A stretch of DNA of 64,000 bases from Schistosoma mansoni (lineage: Eukaryota > Platyhelminthes > Trematoda > Strigeidida > Schistosomatidae), in assembly GCF_000237925.1 (NCBI RefSeq), contig NW_017386041.1, positions 372,001-436,000 on the forward strand. The letters are read 5' to 3'. A model generated the notes under the pieces. It worked only from the letters and a program-made list of their open reading frames with translations. It was not told the DNA's origin and ran no database searches. Position numbers and translations under genes: made by a program. The first letter of the stretch is position 1, and each line of letters opens with the position of its first letter. Positions 22,001 through 33,672 of this stretch are shown here, one piece after another.

Positions 22001-22281
22001 TGTAGTGAACCAGAACACGGGAGGGGACAATCGAATGTATGTAAGCACAGATTACAAACTATCTCACTATTATCTGACAACCATACAGTAATCAATTGTC
22101 TCAATCTTGACTGTTCCTTCTGCAAATATCAATTCATCGTCTCCGATCATCATTATTCATGCATTTTCATACTAATTGCGTTTCGTTTCCGTTCTTTTCT
22201 TATCGATCTTCTATTGAAATACATTCAATGCTCGACCATCGTTATATACTACTTATGTAGATATAAGTAGCTCACACCACA
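22001..22281. mobile_element. Solo LTR, family H, TSD gtag
   Basis: A 281-base block begins TGTAGTG and ends CACCACA, flanked by gtag at 21997-22000 and 22282-22285. Related copies are at 24729, 53940 and 57010. Polarity is not clear. Confidence 0.72.
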
Positions 22282-22513
22282 GTAGTAGCTTGTCTGAAAT
22301 GGACGTAACAGTTATTAAAATTCAGTAAGCTAATTTCATTAAGGCATTAGAATGGTGATTTGTCATATATTTCTTTACAAGTTAAGCGTATCAAATAAGA
22401 AAAGAATAATGGAAAATGTTATAAGTAGTCTGAGGATGTCATTGAAGGTAGATATTCTTAAGATCTTCAAGGATAAATGATACAGTCAATGTTAGAAAAG
22501 TAGAAACGACAAT

Positions 22514-23082
22514 ACTGACTTAATTGCTTACGCCTGTTACTCATCATCGAGGAGCATAGGCCACCCACCAGCATTCTCCATCCAACTCTGGTCTGGGCAA
22601 TACTTTCCAGTTCCTCCCAGTTAACATTCACCCTTTTCATTTCTGCTTCTATTTCATGGCGTAATGTGTTCTTTGACCTTCCTCCTTTCCGCTTCCCTTC
22701 AGGATTTTGAGTCATCGCTTGCCTCGTGATGCACTTTAGTGATTTCCTCAGTGTATGTCCAATCCACTCCCAACGACCTTTCCTAATTTCCTCTTCAGCT
22801 AGAAGCTGGTTTGTCCTCTCACACAGAAGGCTGTTGCTGGTGGTATCCGGTCAGTGAATGTTGAGTATTTTGCATAGACAACTGTTTATAAATACTCGCA
22901 CTTTCTTTACGATGGTTGTAGTAGTTGTCCACGTTTCAACTTCTTGCAATATAACTAACTGTCTTGACGTTCGTATTGAAGATTCTACTTTGAAGTTAGT
23001 TGACAGTTGTTTTGAGTTCCATATGTTGTTCAATTGTAGGAATGCTATCCTTGCTTTGCCAATTCTTGCCTTTATGTCTGCA
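22514..23082 (-). mobile_element. RTE-like LINE, 5'-truncated insertion with 13-base TSD
   Basis: A minus-strand copy of the ORF2 C-terminus and 3' UTR, 569 bases. Target duplications are tagaaacgacaat at 22501-22513 and 23083-23095. The frame 22715-22467 gives [16 protein letters not shown] and [15 protein letters not shown], family hallmarks. Confidence 0.9.
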
Positions 23083-23309
23083 TAGAAACGACAATGGTAG
23101 TGTTGAATTTCATGAATTAACTGGTAAAGACTGACGATATTGTCGAGAATGACAATATATAGTTGATAATTCAAATATTAAACTCAGAGAACACAACAAC
23201 ACTAAAAGCATCCATTTTAGTTGTAAATCTTCCCATATAATTTCAAGAGTCCTCACACCTATAAATTGAAATAAAATAAACAGTCATTTATATAAATATT
23301 CTGGTAGGA

Positions 23310-23560
23310 GTTTTTTTAACGGGTTAGTTTTCTACGGGATGGGGTCTCTAGCCTCATGCCCAACCCTCATCCTTTACCCGGGATTGTGACCGGCAGTAAC
23401 TTTAGAAGAGCTACAGATGGAGTTAAAAAGTGCTCACAGCACGAGGCCTCGTAGAGACACGAACTCGTGTTGCCGCATTCAAAGTTCAAAGTGCTAACCA
23501 CTACATCACGAGGACAATAAATAGAATGACGCTATCAGGATTCGAACCTGGGTTGGTGTG
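23310..23560 (-). repeat. tRNA-like segment joined to a LINE leader
   Basis: On the minus strand: a B-box-like ggttcgaatcc (near 23541), a tRNA-like fold (tcctcgtgatgtagtggtta with matching ctacgagg end), then sequence ending tcccgtagaaaactaaccc, which matches the leader of the LINE at 3840. It may be a SINE with a LINE-derived body, or a LINE 5' UTR with an internal pol III-like promoter. Confidence 0.5.
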
Positions 23561-24505
23561 GCCATAACTGAATGTCCTAACTACAGACAAGGCTGTCTAC
23601 TCTCGCCCTTCCTCTTTCTAATGGTGATTGACTGGATTATGAAGACCTCGACATGTGAGGAGAAGCACGGAATACAATAAACATCTCAGAATCAATTAGA
23701 AGGTTTGTACTTCGAAGATGACCTAGCGCATCTATCTCATACACACGAATAAATACAGACGAAGACAATTGATGTAACAGCAGCCTCGGCATCAATCGAC
23801 CTCAACATACACAATGGGAAAAGCAAGACCTTGAAATGCAACACAAAAGACCAAACCAATCATACTTGATGCAGAAGCTCTGGGAGAGGTGGAATCCTAC
23901 ACGTTCATGGTCAGCATCATCGATGGACAACGAGGATCGGATGCAAACGTAAAGGCGAAGATTGACAAACAATGGCGGCATTCTTACAATTGAAGAACAT
24001 ATAGAACTCAAAACAACTGTCAACTAACTTCAAAGTATAATCTTCAATACGAACGTCAAGACTGTTAGTTATTTTGTAGGGAGCTGAAACATGGAGAACT
24101 ACTACAACCATCATCAAGAAGCTACAAGTATTTCTAAACAGTTGTCTACACAAATTACTTAACATTCACTGGCCGGTTACCATCAACAACAGCCTTTTAT
24201 GGGAGAGGACAAACCAGATTCTAGCTAAAGAGTAGACTTGGAAAAGATGTTGTAAGCGGATAGGACGTAATTACGGAAATCACTAAAGCGCATTACGAGA
24301 CAAGTCCTAACATGGAATCTTGAAGGGAAACGGATGAGTGTAAGTTCAAAGAACATACTGAGTCAAGAATTGTAAGCAGATATGAAAAGGATGATTAGTA
24401 ACTGAAATGAATTGGAAATGATTATCCATTATAGAGTTGGATGGAGAATGTTAGTGAGTGGAGTATACTCCTCGTTGATGGGTTATAGACGTAAGTAAGT
24501 AAGTA
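23560..24505 (+). mobile_element. RTE-like LINE, RT C-terminal half to 3' tail
   Basis: Plus-strand remnant: the [18 protein letters not shown] region, FEDDLAHLSHTHE (the RT catalytic DD box, with the usual FADD A changed to E), thumb, then the ORF end and a taagtaagtaagtaaag tail at 24490-24508. Several stops and frameshifts. Confidence 0.85.
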
Positions 24506-24564
24506 AAGTATATAAGTATTCAAAGGAACTATAAAAAATTACTGAATTCTCTAAATTTCAATAA

Positions 24565-24630
24565 TTTATCGAAATGGTCGTCTAGTGCTTCCAGGTTTTC
24601 GATGGTGGTCTAGCTTCAAATGACTTATCA
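24565..24630 (+). repeat. Family B SINE, 3' fragment
   Basis: Only tcgtctagtgcttccaggtt to gcttcaaatgac remains, so it starts near the ribozyme cut site. Confidence 0.7.
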
Positions 24631-24728
24631 GTAGTATAATATATCATTAATGTTATAATGTTCATAAAACAATAAGAAAAATTATACTTTGCATAAGATA
24701 TTCTTTAAATCTGATTATATAGTAGTGT

Positions 24729-25012
24729 AGGGAACAAGAGTATGGATGGAGACAATGGAATGTGTTCTGGCACATCACAGAACCATATGGTGAACAGTTA
24801 ATTTACAAACTATCAATCAATTGTCTTGATCTTGACTGTTCCTTCTGCAAATATCTATCCATAATCTCCGATCATTATTATTCATGCATTTTCATACTAA
24901 TTGCGTTTCGTTTCTGTTCTTTCCTTATCGATCTTTTACTGAAATACATTCAATGCCCAATCATCACCATATAATACTTATATGGATATCAGTAACCCAC
25001 ACCATAGTCGTA
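24729..25012. mobile_element. LTR-like repeat, family H, copy 2
   Basis: It follows 22001-22281 over its full length in the same orientation, for example tgactgttccttctgcaaat and ttcgtttctgttctttcc. The flank is gtag on the left; the right flank gtcg differs by one base. Confidence 0.65.
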
Positions 25013-25014
25013 TT

Positions 25015-25895
25015 TCATTTATACATAAAATGTATCTTACATATATGAATAAAAATCAATAATTCTTCATCATTAATAACTTCACATGAAATCAAGTATT
25101 CCATACTGATTATCATCATGTAATAGATAAGAAAATAAGATACATTGAATCATATGACTATGGCTTTTATAATGATGATCATGTTGACAACTGTATCTTT
25201 GGTATGTTTATATCAGTTTAAGCGTATCCAATCTTAAGTAATATAATGATAAATGTTCTCATGTATCTATGTCATATATATATGTAAGCTTATATAGATT
25301 TCAATATACTTAGTTTTGGCGGCCTGTTTAAACATCTGGGCTACCTGTTCCTGTCATCTAGATATTTCAACAAGTTATCTGATTTCATTTGTTTTAATAC
25401 ATCATTATGCCTATTAATCGCACAATCTATTCAGGTGCGTTTCTGAAAAGTGTAAGACATTTCGCTGTAAAGGTTACAGAAGGCTTAATCAGAGATATCG
25501 TGGTTGCTGGCAATATGCAGCGACAAGAATGTACATTATCCAGATGTCGATTGACTGGGCTGCTAAGTTCTAACTGGTGATCACTCAATATTCATCGTCA
25601 GGAAGGACGAAGAAGTAAGAAACGGAAACTTGTTGAAGTACTTTGTGCTGAGAATTCTATATTGTACCAGAAATATAATATTGAATAAAGCTAATAATAA
25701 TAATAATAATGTTTAATTTATATATATGGTAACTAAATAAGTGATTTCTCTATAAACATATTTGATATATACTTACTGTTGTCATTTACAGGTTATGATA
25801 GAAAGTACATTAATATAAATATATGTCATAGTAAGAAGGTATCTAGTTATTTAAAAAATAGAAATCATTTAATATAAAGTCATCATCAACATCGT
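25015..25895. other. AT-rich DNA, nothing recognised
   Basis: No exon, RNA gene or repeat shared with the rest of the window. A short (taa)n run lies near 25695. Confidence 0.4.
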
Positions 25896-25899
25896 CAAT

Positions 25900-26150
25900 A
25901 TCAATGGGAAGATCGAAACAAACAATACTAAGTGAATTTAAACTTCACCCCATTACACAGGTAAGTGGCTATCAGGACTCAGTAGTTGAGTGGATAACGC
26001 GATGGCATTTGAAGAGAACGATACTGGGTTCGAGTCCCAGAGCGAACGTCAACAAGTCTGAGATGCAGGTACATTCAGCTGACGAGTCTCAAACAGGACG
26101 AAACGCGCATCCTGGATTTCACTGCTAGCCACTATCCATCTTTGCTTACA
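25900..26150 (+). repeat. Family A hammerhead SINE
   Basis: Leader end, A box (gttgagtggataacgcg), B box (gggttcgagtcccag), ribozyme with intact ctgacga and gaaa, cleavage triplet atc. Stem II retains pairing through one G-U. Ends in atctttgcttaca. Confidence 0.85.
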
Positions 26151-26284
26151 ATGAAGTCATTTATGTTTGAATTCATATGTTGCGTTCCTAAGTTATTCAG
26201 TCACTATAGATCCTAAATAAATGAAGACTTGAACATACTTATTGAAATCAAAGTTGAAAAATATATTTGTGTAGAGAAAACTGT

Positions 26285-26605
26285 GATAATTAGAAGTATT
26301 TTAGTCAATTGAAGCTAGACCACTATGAAAAACCTGGAAACACTGAATGGCCGTTCCATCCTCTTGTCGGACTCCTCAGCAATGCTCATCCACGATCTTG
26401 CTTCGCGAGATTCTAACCTAGGACCTACCAGTCTCGCGCCAGAGCACTTAACCGATAAACCACTGAGCCGGCATCCAGCGGTGTTAACGGGATCGTGGAT
26501 GCGCACTGCTGAGGAGTCCCACAATAGGACGAAACGGCCGTCCAGTGTTTCCAAGTTTTCCATGGTGATCTACCTTCAATTGACTCATGATCTGAACTAT
26601 AAAAT
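26285..26605 (+). repeat. Family B fold-back SINE
   Basis: Left 26298-26487 is a reverse copy (tail, degraded ribozyme, tRNA-like head up to gttaacg). Right 26488-26605 is a forward copy from the ribozyme to the tail. The arms could form a long hairpin. Confidence 0.82.
26503..26548 (+). ncRNA. Type-I hammerhead ribozyme, family B
   Basis: Stem I gcactg/cagtgt, core ctgagga, stem II gtcc/ggac with loop cacaata, gaaa, stem III acggccgt, cut after gtc at 26542. Matches the inferred family consensus almost fully. Confidence 0.78.
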
Positions 26606-26609
26606 ATTA

Positions 26610-27299
26610 AATAGTTGTCAGATTTTAATCTGTAATTCTGTACTGAAAAACATTCAATTGTCCCCACTCGTCTTCTTGTTCACTACAAAATGACTTTAAT
26701 CCAGCCAGACTATAGATTAGTATGATATTCAAAAATAGAATCTTGCCAATTTCTAGATTCTTCACTTTTCTAGAAAAAAAACATTCCAAACATAATTATA
26801 ATCCTTGTCGTTTTCATTCTATCCACCATGGCTGAAAATCGATGACATTCCATTCAATAGTTGATACATTGAATAGTCTGTATTCATATATCCATATATA
26901 AGTCTATATTCAGGTAATATGTCATTTATACTTTTACACTGTCATTACTAATGAACTAACTACTTATTTGATCTGTTCCATTTAAATCCATCCCTGTATA
27001 GATAGATATATATGTATGTATGTATGATAGAATATCCATATGGTTATCCATGTATGTTTGAATTTCTAAACTGTCAAACCTAATGGACATAATTTATTAT
27101 TATTATAGACAAGTATATATATCCCACTTGAAGTATTTCTGTCTTAGGAATGTCAACTAATTGTATCTATGTAGTTACAATTTAGTTATAAAGAAAGATT
27201 TTTTTCAAAATAATATGAAGATATTTTCAAAACAATCTGTCTGAATTCCATTATCAGGAATTCATTTTTTTTTAAATGTAAGATTGCTATGGTAACTAA
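26610..27299. other. AT-rich DNA, nothing recognised
   Basis: No gene or shared repeat seen; short TA/TATG runs near 27005-27030. Confidence 0.45.
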
Positions 27300-27867
27300 T
27301 GTTATATCCTTGATTCTGTCTACTTACTTTCGTGCCAAGGATAATTTGTCTAATGTGTATTAAGACCTTGATGCGATAGGGTGACACTAGGTTAACCTTA
27401 AGGCTAGTATGCCTGAGTTCGAAGTGGGGGTAGATAGACAAAAACTATTCTATCACCTGATTGGTTGACAGGCACACGCACGAGAGAGAGAAGACAAGGA
27501 CAACTGGAACACTACTCGCTTTATTCCAAAATCCGATCTGGTACCCGAATTCAGATCAATATAAAAAGATACATGAATAATATAGATGACTAATGTGACC
27601 ACAACGTACAATAATTAGGATGATACAATGATGTCCAAAACTGGGGGATTAGAGTACAAAAGGTTACGTCTAAATTACAATAGCTTTGGAACGAACAGAA
27701 AAAGCCATAGTAGTGAATCCTACATCAAACGAAAGCTTATGATCTGTAAAATAGACTAGGGAAAAAAGTAAATGTTACAGTTTTACAAACTTTGAATTAA
27801 ATGAAATAACGTCCCCAAAAATAGCTTCCTTAGTTTGTCAAGGCTTCTTGTTTCTTTGTACATAACA
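27300..27867 (-). mobile_element. Solo LTR-like element, family N, copy 1
   Basis: About 568 bases starting TGTTA and ending TAACA. Nearly the same sequence occurs directly repeated at 55481-56057. An AATAAA (complement of gctttattcc, near 27519) lies on the minus strand, suggesting minus polarity. No clear TSD. Confidence 0.65.
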
Positions 27868-28038
27868 AAAGATCTTACAAAGGAATCATATAGATAGGGA
27901 TCAGTTATTTCAATATTTGTGATCTTAAACTTGAACTTGAAATATCCGTAACATTGAAGGTAGTAATCAATGATTATGATTTCATATTATCAGTGATACT
28001 TTAATCAGAATCATTTAAAGTTGGAAGAAATATAAGAT

Positions 28039-28197
28039 CTTAGATAGTTGACATCATGAGTCCATTGAAACTAAACAATCATGGAAAACCTGGAAGTACT
28101 GGATGGCCGTTTCGTTTCCCATGATGGTCTAGCTTCCATTGACTTATGATCTCAAATACATAATATTACTAAAATCTCCACAAAACCCCCCTTCTGA
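28039..28197 (+). repeat. Family B fold-back SINE, minimal, TSD aaatataagat
   Basis: Only the 3' end is present, once reversed (28039-28110) and once forward (28111-28197). Target duplications aaatataagat lie at 28028-28038 and 28198-28208, showing that the fold-back inserted as one unit. Confidence 0.88.
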
Positions 28198-28299
28198 AAA
28201 TATAAGATTTAACAATGATGATATATGATTTACTCTATGGGTTCAATTCTATATAAGGTTAAAAAAGGGAATTAGTCAATAAGCTCCAATCTATGATTA

Positions 28300-28482
28300 T
28301 GTTATATCCCGTAGAGAATTATGAATGGTAACTCTGAGGACTATTTATGAACCTTTGGAATAAAGTGCTTCTCGCATATTTTGTACCTTTTCTCTCGTGT
28401 TGAAGTCGCTATGTAGTTCTAGCTTAGGGGTACAAGACTAGCTTAGGATCTGAGTATAGCATTCAATCAGCAAGATTTATCA
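28300..28482 (+). mobile_element. Short solo LTR, family K, TSD gatta
   Basis: A 183-base LTR (tgttatatcccg ... gatttatca) flanked by gatta at 28295-28299 and 28483-28487. It has ggaataaagtgcttc. Compared with 9519-9860 it lacks most of the U3-like part. Confidence 0.8.
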
Positions 28483-28764
28483 GATTAAGTAAATGTTCAA
28501 TGCTCTGTGGTTATTTTGTGAGTTTACACTCATCTCTAATAGTTGAAGAGTATGGTGTCATATTGCAGGGAGATAAAAAAAACCAGAACAACAACAACAG
28601 AGAATTGAACAATTGAAATAATACTACTTTCTTAAATTGAAGTGATGTAATTCTTTATTTTGGATCATAGAATATCAAACTTTTTATCTACCTAATTCTT
28701 AGTATATAATGAATAGTGATACAATGTTGGTAACTGAAGTATATCATTGATGTTACTTGAGATA

Positions 28765-29393
28765 CTAACTAACTAACTAACTTACTCCTGTTACTCATCA
28801 TCGAGGAGCATAGACCGCCCACCAACATTCACCATACAACCATGTCCTGAGCAATCCTTTACAGTTCCTCCAAGTTGTTATTCATCCTTTTCATATCTGC
28901 TTCTATTTCACGGCGTAATGTGTTCTTTGGTCCTCCTCTTTGCCACTTCCCTTCACCATTCCAAGTTAGGGAATGGTGATTTCCGTAATGTATGTCCAAT
29001 CCACTTACAACGTCTATTCCTAATTTCCTCTTCACCTGGAAGCTGGTTTGTCCTCTCCCACAGAAGGCTGTTGCTGATGGTATCCGGTCAGTGAATGTTC
29101 AGTATTTCGCTAAGACAACTATTTATAAATACTTGAACCTTCTTGACGATCGATGTAGTAGTTCTCCACGTTTCACCTCCCTACAATATAAATAACTGTC
29201 TTAACGTTCGTACCGAAGATTTACACTTCGAGAGTTGTTTTGAGTTCCATATGTTGTTCAATTGTAGAAATGCTGTCCTTGCTTTAACATTCCTCGCCTC
29301 TATATTTGCATTCGATCTTCCTTGTTTATCAATGATGCTTCCCAGATACGTGAATGTTTCCACCTCTTCCAGAGTTTCGCCATCAAGTGTGAA
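28765..29393 (-). mobile_element. RTE-like LINE, 5'-truncated, TSD tacttgagata
   Basis: Minus-strand ORF2 C-terminus and 3' UTR with the tail read as actaactaactaactaac. Duplications tacttgagata lie at 28754-28764 and 29394-29404. The frame 29363-29181 encodes [17 protein letters not shown], a conserved RTE thumb segment. Confidence 0.9.
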
Positions 29394-29544
29394 TACTTGA
29401 GATAACTATTACAAAATTCATTAAACTCCAATGGAAAGAAACTATTTTTTAAATCAATTCATTTATTGAACAATAACATATTTAACATTCTGTATTGTAT
29501 TAGTAGTATATCATAAAAAATAACTTTGCACTACTCCTTGAATA

Positions 29545-29860
29545 TTGATATTAAGTGAATTTAAACTTCACCCATTTCACAAGCAAGTGGCTATCAGGAC
29601 TCAGTAGCTGAATGGATAATGCGATGGCGTTTGAAGCGAAAGGTATTGGGTTCGAGTCCCAGAGTGAACATCAACAAGTCTGAGATGCAGGTACATCCAG
29701 TTGATGAGTTCCAAATAGGACGAAACGCGCGTCAAACTGGATTCCATTACTAGCCACTATCCATCTTTGCTTATAATGCTTGTGAATTAAGGCAATATCG
29801 AGGCAATACGCATAATATGTCAATAAGAGACTGACCAGTTGCAGTCCTAAAAATCAATGA
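29545..29860 (+). repeat. Family A hammerhead SINE, permuted
   Basis: Starts in the leader, passes through the tRNA-like head and ribozyme, and continues into the next unit's leader (to ttgcagtcc), as if copied from a tandem array. Core is ttgatgag (first base changed). AAA follows gtc at 29734-29736, the predicted cut site. Confidence 0.84.
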
Positions 29861-29984
29861 TATTAATTTTGTTAGATTATCAGAGTTTTTACTGAATCAC
29901 TTCATAACTATTATTCTTTAGAGTTCAACCATATCTGTTATGTGGTAGTTACTCACCAAAAACAATGAATAAAGGGTTGTGAAA

Positions 29985-30215
29985 GATTATGGATTGATTG
30001 AAGTTAGACATTAACATCTCTGAATCCTGGTTCAGTGGTCTACAGGTTAAGTGTTCGTAAGCAAAATGAAAAGTCTTGGATTCGAGTCTTGTATGCATGA
30101 TCTTAGATAGTAACTGCTGAGGAGTTCAACAATAGGATGAAACAATCATCTATTGCTTCTAGATTTTCAATGATGATCTAGCTTACATCAACTCATCAAT
30201 TTAAACTATTATATT
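29985..30215 (+). repeat. Family B SINE, diverged subfamily
   Basis: A-box region ttcagtggtctacaggttaa, B-box remnant ggattcgagtc, ribozyme with ctgaggagttcaacaatagg and gatgaaac. Stem pairing is weakened. Confidence 0.75.
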
Positions 30216-30589
30216 ATACTTGTTCGAGTTCAAGCGTATGTTTCTTCTTAGCACAAATCATACAATTTTTTTTTTGTTTTTGATTTTATTTTACTGAACT
30301 ATTTAATGGATAAAATAATGTTTGTCCAATTATAAAAACTTTAATTAATTAATCAATCAATCATTTAAACATTATTATCATTATAAATGATACACTTTAA
30401 GTTTATGTGTCCTTATTTAGTGCTAATCAATATGGTGTAATTATTGATTAATCAATAAATTATTGATGATGATGATAATAATAATGATAATGATAATAAG
30501 GTCACTATCATAATTGTTAATGACACATAGTTACTATTCATTCAAATTGTATCTGAGTGATTATTATTATTAATTTATATTTAATGATC

Positions 30590-30800
30590 AGAAGGGGTTT
30601 TCTGTGAAGGTTTCAGTATTTTCATAGTTGAAAGTATGAGTCAATAAGAAGCTAGACCATCAAGGAAAACCTGGAAACACTGTTTGACGGCCGCTTCATC
30701 CTATTGTGGGACTCCTCAGCAGTGCACATCCACGATCTTGCTTCGCGAGATTCGAAACTAGGACATACCAGTCTCGCGCCAGAGCACTTAACCGATAAAA
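30590..30800 (-). repeat. Family B SINE with AAA at the ribozyme cut site
   Basis: Reverse copy from tail to the tRNA-like head. On the minus strand the ribozyme reads ctgaggagtcccacaatagg, then gaagcggccgtc, AAA, cagtg. The three A (ttt at 30683-30685 plus strand) sit exactly between gtc and stem I. The core gaaac is changed to gaagc. Confidence 0.82.
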
Positions 30801-31374
30801 ATAATTAAGTAATATCAAATGAGATTATTATATGATTTGAAAATGTAGTTACAATTCAGTGTCAGTCAGTCAGTCAGTTAGTCATCTTCAATGTAGAACT
30901 AGGCATATATACGTATCGGTCCAAGTTGCCACACCTCATTAGAATAACAAGATGAACATTAAATCCATAGAGGTAGTTACTTCAGTGGTAGTAATATATA
31001 AAAGAAAGGTTGTATATAAGGATATAGTACAGGAAGAAAGACAACTATGAAGCAATTTTAGTCTCACAGTTTAAGGGAAGACAGAGAGTGTATACACCTA
31101 GGCCATTGTGATCGATTCTGAGCCATATCACCCAGAGTCTCCAACTATTGGTCATGATAGACACGCGGACCCCACAACCAAATAGTCTGCATCTACCAAT
31201 ATGGCTCAAACTAGAAGTCAGTGACTTGAAGGACTGATGCTATGTTTTTGTTTGGCCGTCCTTAAATTTCTTCTAACCATGTTCAACACTAGTCAGTATT
31301 GAGTGTAATAGTGAAATTTATTGAAATGAACATAAACATTCTACATGTATATCTAAATGTGTTTGATTGTAGTT

Positions 31375-31705
31375 AAGATGCACGGAAAGTCCACCTAGGG
31401 GAGTTGGTAAACCCTCATTCCAAACCAATGGTGCACATGAGCTCCAGTATCCTGAAGGAACAAATGGTGTATGAATCAATCGTTGGTCACCGACTACCAT
31501 GAGACTGCATTTCCGCACGATGCTCCACTACCTTGTAGATCAGACCCTTAGGTCAAAGGCTCCGAGTGTGGCCCCATAAGAAAATTACCTGTTTCCATTT
31601 GTCACCCGGGTAGTATCACAGCCCTCACACAAATCAAATAAGATTTGCGTGGCGCATACGTATCTAGTGCCCCTTTGTATCAATATTTATGTGTTCAAAT
31701 AAAAT
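31375..31705 (+). repeat. Family C dispersed repeat, 5'-truncated copy
   Basis: Begins at gatgcacggaaagtccacct and runs to the AAATA-type 3' end. The first third of the element is missing. Confidence 0.8.
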
Positions 31706-31754
31706 AAAGGATACAGTGAAACATCTCAACATAATTATGATCCGTTTAAATTTG

Positions 31755-32135
31755 AATAAAGTTATTTTTAGTAGTTGAATTCATGAGTCAATCTGAGTTG
31801 GACCAATATTGAAAATCTCGAAGTACTTGGAAGCCGTTAAATCCTATTATGGGAGAATTTAGCAATGTGCATTCACGATTCTGCAAAAGAGACTCTGGCT
31901 CAGGACCTTTGGACTTGCTCGCTAACGTTTAACTTGTAGATCTCTGAGTCGGTATTAAATGATGTTAATGTCCAACTTCAATCGATCCATGATCATGCAC
32001 AACCCTTCATTCATTGTCTAAGGTGAATAACTGTCTCACACCCGATATGGATTGAACTCCACTGGTCACGGCTACTCACTAGAAGTTCAGAAAACTCATC
32101 TTGAAGCTAGTTACTAATGAACACATGTTATTTTT
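31755..32135 (-). repeat. Family B SINE, near full length, diverged subfamily
   Basis: Same subfamily as 5895-6285. The ribozyme is eroded (ctaaattctcccataatagg on the minus strand). Confidence 0.7.
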
Positions 32136-32249
32136 TATCGAAATATGAATAAGTGTTTAACCATTCCATTCACAATAAGTTGCCACTAACTCAAGTCGTG
32201 GTTTGAAACTATTGAACTCAAGAAACGTTACATATTAACGTGATCGCGA

Positions 32250-32585
32250 TCATTGATCGGAATATTTATACACGGGATGTGAATGTGTATATGAACAGTG
32301 CGAATGGTCTACCAGGGTGTTTAGTACCTGAGTGGTTGCGCCACAGGATTGGGCTGTACTGTTCAGATTGTAGCGTTGAAGCCTATATAGTGTCTGATTC
32401 TCCTATAGGGTGGGATTGAGCTGTACTGCTTAGGTTAAGCTTGGGCAATGTCTGACTCTCCTGTTAAACGGGATTGAGCTATACTGTTTAGGTTGCCACG
32501 TGAAAGTCTGGATGGTGTCTGGTTCTCCCGAAAACCGGTGTAAGATTACTCTGGCCCATAGGGGTATACTATATAACTTATATAA
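32250..32585 (+). repeat. Repeat T with three internal tandem units, copy 1
   Basis: Three units start gggattgggctgtactgt, gggattgagctgtactgc and gggattgagctatactgt, spaced 67, 58 and about 67 bases, each ending near tgtctg.ttctcc. The inverted counterpart is at 42030-42300. I do not recognise the family. Confidence 0.7.
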
Positions 32586-32679
32586 CTGTACATATTAACG
32601 TGATAACTAATCTAATAACTCATTTTTTCCATATTTAAGTGACCATTGATGTTTCCCATTTAATTGTTTTTACATATAA

Positions 32680-32995
32680 GCAAAGATGGATAGTGGCTAG
32701 CAGTGGAATCCAGTTTGAAGCGTGTTTCGTCCTATTTGGGACTCGTCAGCTAGATGTACCTGCATCTCAGAGTTGATGTTCACTCTGGGACTTAAACCCA
32801 GTACCTTTCGCTTCAAACGCCACCGCGTTATCCACTTACGTACTGAGTCCTGATAGCCACTAGCTTGTGCGATGGGGTGTGAATGAAGGCTATATCAAGG
32901 CAATACACATAGTATGCATATATACCAATTAAAGACTGACCAGTTGCAGTCCAAACACATCGATGGGAAGATTCAAACAAACAATACTAAATGAA
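32680..32995 (-). repeat. Family A SINE with inverted leader
   Basis: Ribozyme and tRNA head on the minus strand (32680-32880), then the leader on the plus strand (ggctatatcaaggcaataca to caatactaaatg). AAA sits at the cut site (ttt 32714-32716). Confidence 0.82.
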
Positions 32996-33672
32996 TGTTT
33001 TTACATATATTTTGTCAATATAAAGTTAATTTTCATCATAGACTAAATTCAGTTAAAGACCTATTGAAAGCTAGACGTACTGGACACTTGTTTTGTCCTA
33101 ATTCTTCATTGAATATTTGATATGCACTAACTTCACTTACAACGAATTTTACTAAAACCAATGGATGTATGAATTGTTTTTTTCTTCTGAAAGGTAACTT
33201 CTAAGTCAATTAAATTACATTATCACATAGGCACATAATTTTTGGAAAGATAGCTGACTACTTAGATACTGTAAGATATTTAGGGTTAAATACTGAAATC
33301 TTGGTTAGGTGGTTGGAGTTCAGTGAAAAGAAAAATATTGACCTAGGTCACACGTTTCCCAACACTAGGTAGTAAGGTGACAATGTGACCTTGAAAGAAC
33401 TGGAGCTCCCTAGATGATACTCTTTCAGGTTACCTAGATTCCTAGTGTGAAATGTTACCACTAGGCCTTTAGAGTTGAGACTGATCTGTTACGGGACTGG
33501 GACATTTACAGAGGTCCAAGTCCCTGACTTGAAGTCCCTGAATGCTTAGATAACTAAGTTGTTTTAAAGCACCTACCTATCCTCATTCAGATAATGCTTG
33601 TTCTAATATTTTCATTCGTTTCTCAACATTAGAATGATATTTCTCTTTAGCTCTGTTATTTCTCTTTTTCAG

